From: Chloroflexota bacterium | GTDB taxonomy: Bacteria; Chloroflexota; Anaerolineae; Anaerolineales; Anaerolineaceae | Direction of reading: 5' to 3' | Assembly (NCBI GenBank): GCA_023406965.1 | Contig: JAEXTI010000066.1 | Coordinates: 1-6,556 of the forward strand | Length of the DNA: 6,556 nt | In this document: in pieces, positions 1-6,556 of the stretch | How the letters are laid out: each line of letters starts with the position of its first letter | How positions within the stretch are numbered: position 1 is the stretch's first letter | Made by a program: the position numbers and the translations under genes | The notes under the pieces: generated by a model | Told to the model about the DNA's origin: nothing | What the model saw: only the letters and a program-made list of their open reading frames with translations | Databases searched by the model: none

Positions 1-3253
<3,253 letters not shown>

Positions 3254-3259
3254 AAAGGA

Positions 3260-3266
3260 CACCTTT
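3260..3266 (-). promoter_or_regulatory. Shine-Dalgarno of secA
   Basis: AAAGGTG on the minus strand sits six bases before the ATG at 3253-3251 and supports that start for secA. Confidence 0.75.
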
Positions 3267-3276
3267 CTGGGGGAAG

Positions 3277-3285
3277 ATTATAGCA
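3277..3285 (-). promoter_or_regulatory. Extended -10 promoter of secA
   Basis: On the minus strand the sequence reads TGCTATAAT: a consensus TATAAT box (3277-3282) preceded by the TGn extension. A start site about seven bases downstream would give a 5' UTR of roughly 17 nt that still contains the Shine-Dalgarno. No convincing -35 hexamer is seen 16-18 bp upstream (AATCCT at 17 bp), which is tolerated by extended -10 promoters. It lies in the gap after the lipoprotein stop codon, so secA probably has its own transcript. Confidence 0.7.
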
Positions 3286-3343
3286 TAATGGAAAAGAGCA
3301 GGATTGACGGATTTTGAGATGTGCTGCCTCCACCTCAATTTGA

Positions 3344-3838
3344 CTATGGTTTCAGTTGCGTCAACATGATCATGGTGTAATTTTCGTCTGTGCTGAAAAT
3401 CAACATGATATTGAAAGCCTCGTCGCCCCGCTCATAATCCAGGATTGTTGCCGGGCCTCCATACATACTTGTTTCGCTTGTTTGCCGATTCGATAAAGCC
3501 CAACCATCTTGCTCCATTTTCTCCTGGTAAAACTGTTCCGCCTCATCCACGGTGACATTCACCGAATAAATATAGCCGAAACCAGCGGGCATCCCTTCGT
3601 TTGCGCCAGGAATCACCGGAACACCTTGCCAGTCAGACACCAGCGTACCCAGTTCTGGACTTTTTTCGTCAGTTGGTTCTGGCGTTAGCGTGATTTTCTG
3701 CTGAAGCGTGGGCGTAGGTGTAGATGGTAATGTGGCAGTCGGACGTGGGGTTTCTGAGGGAGACAGAACTTGTGAAACCGGTGAGCAAGCAGAAATGATG
3801 AAAGCAAGGGTCAGCAGGAAGGAAATTCTAAGCCGCAT
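3344..3838 (-). CDS. Small secreted lipoprotein with Thr/Pro-rich linker
   Basis: The product has 164 aa. An N-terminal MRLR, a hydrophobic stretch and the lipobox ISAC with Cys18 form a signal-peptidase II signal, so the mature protein should be lipid-anchored outside the membrane. Residues of about 19-65 form a Ser/Thr/Pro-rich linker with TPTPT-like segments, common in Chloroflexota lipoproteins. The remainder is a compact domain of about 100 residues with a VDEAEQFYQEKMEQDGW segment, the kind of helix found in small domains where a short helix packs near a GW turn. I do not recognise a named family with certainty, and no catalytic motif is evident. The start at 3838 is chosen because AAGGAG lies nine bases upstream and the signal peptide begins there. 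An in-frame extension to 3931 has no SD and would spoil the signal peptide. The gene ends with TAG about 60 bp before the secA -10 box, in the same direction. Confidence 0.85.
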   Translation of the reverse strand: MRLRISFLLTLAFIISACSPVSQVLSPSETPRPTATLPSTPTPTLQQKITLTPEPTDEKSPELGTLVSDWQGVPVIPGANEGMPAGFGYIYSVNVTVDEAEQFYQEKMEQDGWALSNRQTSETSMYGGPATILDYERGDEAFNIMLIFSTDENYTMIMLTQLKP

Positions 3839-3847
3839 AATTTCAAG

Positions 3848-3853
3848 CTCCTT
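3848..3853 (-). promoter_or_regulatory. Shine-Dalgarno of the lipoprotein gene
   Basis: AAGGAG on the minus strand, nine bases before the ATG at 3838-3836. It decides between this start and the longer in-frame extension up to 3931. Confidence 0.75.
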
Positions 3854-3982
3854 AGAAACAGGCATGTGGAACGAATAGCAGAAAGAAAATTGATGGTTGC
3901 AAGGATCGTGTCTGCTACAACCTGATAGCACCGTATATCCAATGATAGTTTCGACAGATCTTCAAACCAGCCAGCACTAATC

Positions 3983-4321
3983 TTAAAACACAAACGCCGA
4001 AACCATAGCGAACCAGACCCAGGCGACAAGGCCGAACAGAATGCCGAGCACGCCAATCACGATCCCAGCGGCAGCAAATTTTTTGTTGATCAAGCCCCTG
4101 GATCGCGCATTGGTCCCGGCGATGATGGCGATCAAGCCGCAAGGAATGGCGAGGTACAGCCCGCCAAAGAAGGCGGCATTCTCGAAGGTGACGTCGTAGA
4201 CCCCGTCGCGAGCGGTGACTTCGGATACATACGCGAGGAGGGCCGCCAGGAAGATGAAGAGGATGGGGATGCTCGCGAGGATCAGGGTCAAGGAGGGCCA
4301 GGAGGGCCGGGGGGTGTTCAT
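3983..4321 (-). CDS. Small three-helix membrane protein, DUF4190-like
   Basis: The product has 112 aa and three predicted transmembrane helices: about residues 10-32, 49-69 and 82-110. Helices two and three are joined by a short polar loop, GTNARSRGLINKK. The layout of helix 2, a G-x-x-A-rich polar loop, then an AAAGIVIGVLGILFG helix resembles small DUF4190-type membrane proteins, whose function is unknown. The loop between helices one and two (residues 33-48) is acidic and would lie on the opposite side of the membrane from the basic second loop, which by the positive-inside rule is probably cytoplasmic. The start is the ATG at 4321, the only sensible start since the next Met is residue 106. 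An upstream in-frame extension reads through tRNA-like and palindromic sequence and is not credible. There is no good SD, but a TATAAT lies seven bases upstream. The gene stops with TAA 144 bp before the lipoprotein start. Confidence 0.8.
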   Translation of the reverse strand: MNTPRPSWPSLTLILASIPILFIFLAALLAYVSEVTARDGVYDVTFENAAFFGGLYLAIPCGLIAIIAGTNARSRGLINKKFAAAGIVIGVLGILFGLVAWVWFAMVSAFVF

Positions 4322-4328
4322 GGCTTCA

Positions 4329-4334
4329 ATTATA
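4329..4334 (-). promoter_or_regulatory. -10 box of the membrane protein gene, possibly leaderless
   Basis: A perfect TATAAT on the minus strand ends only seven bases before the ATG at 4321-4319. With the usual -10 to +1 distance the transcript would start at or one base before the ATG, giving a leaderless mRNA. This agrees with the absence of an SD at a useful distance (only GAAG two bases away). No clear -35 is seen. The upstream DNA is the palindrome at 4352-4380. Confidence 0.5.
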
Positions 4335-4351
4335 TCGGGAAGGGAACAAAG

Positions 4352-4380
4352 ACGTGACAGGTTTTGAAAACCTGCCACGT
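4352..4380. repeat. 29-nt near-perfect palindrome
   Basis: Arms 4352-4365 and 4367-4380 (ACGTGACAGGTTTT and its complement) flank a single central G, with one mismatch (A4357 against C4375). No T-run follows on either strand, so it does not look like an intrinsic terminator. It could be a dispersed palindromic repeat of the genome, or an operator overlapping the -35 area of the leftward membrane protein gene. Confidence 0.75.
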
Positions 4381-4387
4381 TTGGGGG

Positions 4388-4413
4388 TGTGGGGGACCGG
4401 ATGGATTTGAATC
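4388..4413 (-). repeat. Degenerate tRNA-3'-end-like copy A
   Basis: On the minus strand this reads GATTCAAATCCATCCGG followed by TCCCCCACA. It shares AATCCATCCGG and CCCACA with copy B, which lies 64 bp away and is a better tRNA end. Its T stem is not intact in place: the partner GGATGG of CCATCC is displaced by an inserted C5/G5 hairpin (4414-4418 with 4422-4426), so GGATGG 4399-4404 pairs with CCATCC 4427-4432 at a distance. It is best read as a decayed relative of copy B. Confidence 0.4.
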
Positions 4414-4455
4414 CCCCCATTGGGGGCCATCCACCAAAAGACTTGCTGAAATTTG

Positions 4456-4485
4456 TGGGCCCGGATGGATTCGAACCATCGACCA
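4456..4485 (-). pseudogene. tRNA 3'-end remnant (copy B), candidate att site
   Basis: On the minus strand a variable-loop-like TGGTC is followed by a canonical T arm: stem GATGG, seven-base loop TTCGAAT, stem CCATC. An acceptor strand CGGGCCC and discriminator A follow, then CAA where CCA would be encoded. The matching 5' acceptor strand (GGGCCCG) and a D arm are absent from the upstream 200 bases, and no proper anticodon arm can be folded. It is therefore a 3' fragment, not a working tRNA. The sequence is compatible with a tRNA whose acceptor is GGGCCCG, possibly tRNA-Ile, but the identity cannot be set. Such fragments typically arise when tyrosine recombinases insert elements into tRNA genes. 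Confidence 0.55.
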
Positions 4486-4517
4486 AGCGGTGGCTTATCG
4501 TATTCCAAAACGGCTTA

Positions 4518-4544
4518 ATTTTGACAATTTTACCCATTTTACCG
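4518..4544 (+). repeat. Three tandem 9-nt AT-rich direct repeats
   Basis: ATTTTGACA, ATTTTACCC and ATTTTACCG follow each other without gaps. A looser fourth match, ATTTTGCGA, lies at 4558-4566. They sit about 210 bp upstream of the ParM-like gene. Type II partition loci often carry short direct repeats upstream of parM that bind ParR, so this is a candidate centromere, though the array is short. The first repeat also contains TTGACA, which lacks a matching -10. Confidence 0.4.
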
Positions 4545-4562
4545 GCTATCCCGCAACATTTT

Positions 4563-4603
4563 GCGAACAAAAAGACGCCGCTTTTTGTTTCTTTTTTGTT
4601 TGC
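4563..4603 (+). other. AT-rich hairpin with two competing 3' arms
   Basis: AACAAAAAG (4566-4574) pairs perfectly with CTTTTTGTT (4581-4589) around a six-base GC-rich loop, and TCTTTTTTG follows. The same 5' arm, extended to GCGAACAAAAAGA, can instead pair with the second T-rich arm ending GTTTGC (4590-4603), with one bulge and a wobble. In plus orientation the first hairpin plus T-run resembles a weak terminator, but its stem is poor in GC and no plus-strand gene lies upstream. Confidence 0.35.
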
Positions 4604-4693
4604 ATAAAACACCTGCGTATCTTTGACGGCCATCGCCGCCGCGACCAGACGGCTGGCTTTTGTCTTGTCCCCCAACCTGTGAAGCATGGAAAT

Positions 4694-4705
4694 GAGCGTT
4701 CGCTC
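4694..4705. promoter_or_regulatory. Short dyad, possible operator
   Basis: GAGCG-TT-CGCTC is a perfect 5-bp inverted repeat about 50 bp before the ParM-like start codon. The position would suit an autoregulatory site for the downstream small adaptor protein. The dyad is short, so chance is a real alternative. Confidence 0.25.
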
Positions 4706-4742
4706 TTCCACGTACCACGATCTCTATCCATTTAATTCTTTC

Positions 4743-4750
4743 AAGGAGGT
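4743..4750 (+). promoter_or_regulatory. Strong Shine-Dalgarno of the ParM-like gene
   Basis: AAGGAGGT lies seven bases before the ATG at 4758 and decides that start over an in-frame ATG at 4686, which has no SD. Confidence 0.85.
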
Positions 4751-4757
4751 ATCTACG

Positions 4758-5717
4758 ATGACTGATGTAATTGCTCTCGACCCTGGTTTTGGCAATACCA
4801 AAGTTTGCCTGGATGGTCGCACCATCATTGTGCAATCTGCCGTTACTCGTCCCCGGTCAATGGGCCTGGCTGCGGTTGGGATGAAGTCTGCTCAGCGGGT
4901 AGACAAAGTGACCCTGGAGCAACAAACCTTTGCTATCGGCGCTGGCGCCTGGAATCACGGCAGCCTGCTGGGAGGAATGGATTATACCGGCCTGGGTTCT
5001 TTAGAACGGCGCGCGCTTTTCTTTGGCGCGCTCTCCCAACTACTTGAACCCGAAGCATCGATAACAGGCACATTGATGGTCGGGCTGCCCGTGCCCTTGC
5101 TCCAGGATCAAACCCAGGCCGAAGCTGTGTTTGCTCGCATGAAAACCTTTAAGGGTCAGCACAAGTTTCAGGTGAACCAACATGCTTACCAGATCCAGAT
5201 CGACCGCATAAAAATCTTGGCTCAACCTGTTGGCGCTTATGCGAACTGGCTGCTCGATGAGAATCTGCGAGTTCGGAAGAACGGAAATCAATCCGAAGTG
5301 GCCGTCCTTGACATCGGCATGAACACCCTGGATTTGTTTGTCCTGCAAGGAGGGCAGGTCACCCCTCGCTTCGTGGGGGGCGGAAAAGTTGGCGTGCGTC
5401 GCTTGCTCGATATGATCCGCTCGGACGGCTTTGAACTGCAAGAGCTGGACAATGCTTTGCGCCGTGGCGAACTGCGGGCATCGAAAGAAAAGCTTGAGGT
5501 CTGGATGGATGAAATCCTGGCTTCGGTCGAGCCTATCTGGCCCAATCTTCGCCGTTTCTCTGCCATCATCCCGACCGGCGGGGGAGCCCTGCTGTTGGGC
5601 GAATTGCTCCGGTTGGCGTTGATCTCAAAAGGCGCGGCGGTTCATTGGCCAGACGATCCGATTACTGCCAATGTTCTCGGCCTTTGGAAGTGGGGCAGTT
5701 ATGTCAGCGCTCATTGA
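4758..5717 (+). CDS. Actin-like ATPase, ParM/StbA-type plasmid segregation protein
   Basis: The product has 319 aa, matching the usual ParM size. It carries the three nucleotide-binding signatures of the actin/Hsp70 fold in order: phosphate-1 LDPGFGNTK (D8, G10, N13, K15), phosphate-2 VLDIGMNTLDL (D185, G187, T190), and the adenosine motif PTGGGALLLG (residues 272-281). The C-terminal DPITANVLGL is like the end of ParM/Alp proteins. Known relatives polymerise into dynamic filaments that push plasmid copies apart, with a ParR adaptor linking filament to DNA. There is no signal peptide or membrane segment, so it acts in the cytoplasm. The downstream adaptor-like gene overlaps it by 17 bp, which supports a partition operon. 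The start follows a perfect AAGGAGGT. Codon use looks more mixed than in the strongly GC-ending secA, in line with acquisition. A phage or integrated-element cytoskeletal role is the main alternative to plasmid partition. Confidence 0.88.
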   Translation: MTDVIALDPGFGNTKVCLDGRTIIVQSAVTRPRSMGLAAVGMKSAQRVDKVTLEQQTFAIGAGAWNHGSLLGGMDYTGLGSLERRALFFGALSQLLEPEASITGTLMVGLPVPLLQDQTQAEAVFARMKTFKGQHKFQVNQHAYQIQIDRIKILAQPVGAYANWLLDENLRVRKNGNQSEVAVLDIGMNTLDLFVLQGGQVTPRFVGGGKVGVRRLLDMIRSDGFELQELDNALRRGELRASKEKLEVWMDEILASVEPIWPNLRRFSAIIPTGGGALLLGELLRLALISKGAAVHWPDDPITANVLGLWKWGSYVSAH

Positions 5718-5934
5718 GCGAGAGGATGGAACCGTGGTGGTGACTGTTCGGCTGACATTGAAACCGGGCCGAGACGATATCCTGATCAGCTTGGTGCGCT
5801 CTGCCCCTACTCGGATGTTGGCCCCCTTGATCCGGGAAGCCATGCGCAGCGGGGTGAAACCACAATTTGAGCCTGTCGATCAGGTTGGTCAGGTCTATCA
5901 GCTCGAACTACCAGATATCAGTCTGGATCTATGA
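5701..5934 (+). CDS. Small ParR-like adaptor / ribbon-helix-helix candidate
   Basis: The product has 77 aa. After a short leader it shows an alternating strand TVVVTVRLTLKPG (about residues 11-23), a first helix DDILISLVRSAP and a second helix RMLAPLIREAMRSGV, then a charged tail. The order strand, helix, helix with an xLIREAMRxG ending resembles ribbon-helix-helix centromere-binding proteins such as ParR. This is pattern resemblance, not a family match I can confirm. The ATG at 5701 overlaps the last 17 bases of the actin-like gene, and only weak purine-rich sequence (GGAAG, GGGG) precedes it, so translation is probably coupled. In type II partition loci the gene after parM is the DNA-binding adaptor that also represses the operon, which fits this position. 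An earlier in-frame ATG at 5671 would lie deeper in the upstream gene and is less likely. Confidence 0.65.
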   Translation: MSALIEREDGTVVVTVRLTLKPGRDDILISLVRSAPTRMLAPLIREAMRSGVKPQFEPVDQVGQVYQLELPDISLDL

Positions 5935-5990
5935 ATGTTACAAACCCAACTAAACAGGGTCGAATGTTATCTGCAAACGGAGGTGATTAA
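5931..5990 (+). CDS. Possible 19-aa micropeptide bridging two operon genes
   Basis: The frame reads MNVTNPTKQGRMLSANGGD. Its ATG overlaps the TGA of the small upstream gene as ATGA, and its TAA overlaps the ATG of the next gene as TAATG. Both overlaps are classic for translational coupling and would carry ribosomes over the 55-bp gap without release. No SD of its own is obvious, so it would depend on re-initiation. The peptide has no recognisable domain. The alternative is that the gap is simply untranslated and the frame arises by chance, which is quite possible at 19 codons. Confidence 0.35.
   Translation: MNVTNPTKQGRMLSANGGD
5979..5987 (+). promoter_or_regulatory. Exceptionally long Shine-Dalgarno
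   Basis: GGAGGTGAT is a nine-base match to the complement of the usual 16S rRNA 3' end (ATCACCTCC). GGAGGT ends five bases before the ATG at 5990. It fixes that start and suggests strong translation of the coiled-coil protein. Confidence 0.8.
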
Positions 5991-6502
5991 TGCCCATTTT
6001 TTGGACGCCGCAACATGAAGAACGTGTTGCCCAAACTGCTTACCAGTCAGGATTTGATGCCGGAAAAAAGGAAGGAAGGCGTCAGCATGAATTGGCAACA
6101 ACGGAGATGCTCAAGTACTTTGTCTTCAAATTCGACGAAATCTTTTGCTCTAACATTCCGACTTCGTTCCGGCTCTCATCCAGGGTGTTCCAGGAAAATC
6201 AGGATACTGAAAGGATCATCCGCGCCTTGCTAAAAGAAGCACAGGGGCTGCAGCAGGCTTTTGAGCAGTACCGCTGCACCTACAACGAATCGAATACCAA
6301 AGCTCTAAACCAACAGATCGCTGCTCTTCGGCACGACTTACAAACCGCCGAGAGCGAGCTGGCTAAAGCTCAACAAAGCTTGGGGTTACTCCAACATGCA
6401 CAGGCTTATGCTCGCAGCCTGGAAGCAAAAGTGGAGAGTTTGCAAAACGTGACCGTTACCCTCCAGAATGAGCTGGATTGGGCAAAAAAGACGGGCAAAT
6501 AA
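5990..6502 (+). CDS. Uncharacterised protein with C-terminal coiled coil
   Basis: The product has 170 aa and is not recognised. The N-terminal part (1-60) is mixed, with a GFDAGKKEGRRQ segment and an aromatic stretch LKYFVFKFDEIF at about 41-52. From about residue 72 the chain is helical. Residues of about 100-166 have heptad-like spacing of Leu, Ile and Val (L106, L113, L117, L124, L131, L144, L151, L158, L162) and many Gln, Glu and Ala, the signature of a coiled coil. There is no signal peptide, membrane helix or catalytic motif. It is the third or fourth gene of the actin-like operon, with an excellent SD. By position it might be a filament-associated, membrane-tethering or DNA-bridging factor, but this is inference. 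A structural phage protein is another possibility. Confidence 0.75.
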   Translation: MPIFWTPQHEERVAQTAYQSGFDAGKKEGRRQHELATTEMLKYFVFKFDEIFCSNIPTSFRLSSRVFQENQDTERIIRALLKEAQGLQQAFEQYRCTYNESNTKALNQQIAALRHDLQTAESELAKAQQSLGLLQHAQAYARSLEAKVESLQNVTVTLQNELDWAKKTGK

Positions 6503-6540
6503 TCGGTTAGAGAACCCATAGTACTCGAATATTTTTCTTC

Positions 6541-6546
6541 AGGAGG
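6541..6546 (+). promoter_or_regulatory. Shine-Dalgarno of a gene starting at or past the right edge
   Basis: AGGAGG is followed by ATTTTTGACC and the end of the window. The start may be the TTG at 6551 (four bases after the SD, rather close) or a codon just beyond 6556. No terminator is seen between 6502 and here, so the operon probably continues. Confidence 0.6.
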
Positions 6547-6556
6547 ATTTTTGACC

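Larger units (their letters stand above)
4322..4757. other. Gene-free divergent junction region, probable element boundary
   Basis: This 436-bp interval separates minus-strand chromosomal-type genes from the plus-strand actin-like operon. No credible gene lies in it; open frames crossing it are translations of tRNA-like and repeat sequence. From left to right it contains a -10 box for the left gene, a 29-nt palindrome, two tandem tRNA-tail-like sequences, an AT-rich direct-repeat array, an AT-rich hairpin, a small GAGCG dyad and the SD of the ParM-like gene. No integrase gene or complete tRNA is visible. The abrupt change of strand and gene type together with a tRNA 3' fragment suggests an insertion boundary, but this is inference. 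Confidence 0.6.

Noticed and set aside
3314..3338. Hairpin TTGAG/CTCAA with inner GTG/CAC as terminator of the lipoprotein gene
   Set aside because: It has a bulge, a seven-base loop and no following T-run on the minus strand, so it is too weak to call a terminator.
4521..4526. Consensus TTGACA as -35 of the ParM-like operon
   Set aside because: At 16-19 bp downstream there is only GGCTAT or GCTATC, a poor -10. The hexamer is better explained as part of the ATTTT direct repeat.
4456..4530. A complete functional tRNA on the minus strand
   Set aside because: The T arm and acceptor 3' strand are good, but no 5' acceptor partner, D arm or valid anticodon arm can be found, even allowing a long variable arm or an intron within about 200 bases.
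4322..4711. In-frame N-terminal extension of the membrane protein gene
   Set aside because: It would translate the palindrome and both tRNA-like tails. The ATG at 4321 with an adjacent TATAAT and a sensible first helix is the better start.
4364..4735. Plus-strand open frame of 123 codons across the junction
   Set aside because: It reads the complement of the tRNA-like tails and AT-rich repeats, has no SD and no protein-like features. Minus-strand frames from 4539 to 4835 were dismissed for the same reason.

Overview
The window looks like chromosomal DNA of an uncultured Chloroflexota (Anaerolineae-like) bacterium meeting a plasmid- or phage-derived module. The taxonomic hint is inference. 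It rests on an unusually long SecA with large insertions, a lipoprotein with a Thr/Pro-rich linker after its lipobox, and good Shine-Dalgarno sites.

Left part (1-4321, all genes on the minus strand). A 5'-complete, 3'-truncated secA runs off the left edge. Its start is marked by an extended -10 box and a Shine-Dalgarno. Upstream of it, in the same direction, lie a small lipoprotein gene (3344-3838) and a three-helix membrane protein gene (3983-4321). The membrane protein gene appears to have a -10 box so close to its ATG that the mRNA may be leaderless. All three look like ordinary chromosomal genes.

Middle part (4322-4757). This gene-free stretch between divergent genes is dense in structure. 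It holds a near-perfect 29-nt palindrome, two tandem tRNA-3'-end-like sequences (one with a fully canonical T arm but no 5' half), a short AT-rich direct-repeat array, an AT-rich hairpin with two competing 3' arms, and a small GAGCG/CGCTC dyad. tRNA 3' fragments are classic integration scars, so this is a plausible junction between host DNA and an acquired element.

Right part (4758-6556, all genes on the plus strand). A tight operon encodes an actin-like ATPase of the ParM/StbA type, an overlapping 77-aa protein that resembles a ParR-type ribbon-helix-helix adaptor, a possible 19-aa micropeptide joined by ATGA and TAATG overlaps to both neighbours, and a 170-aa protein with a C-terminal coiled coil. 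A strong Shine-Dalgarno at the right edge announces another gene. The simplest reading is a type II (actin-based) DNA segregation cassette: filament ATPase, DNA adaptor and a candidate centromere upstream. The uncharacterised coiled-coil protein is the part least explained by known systems.
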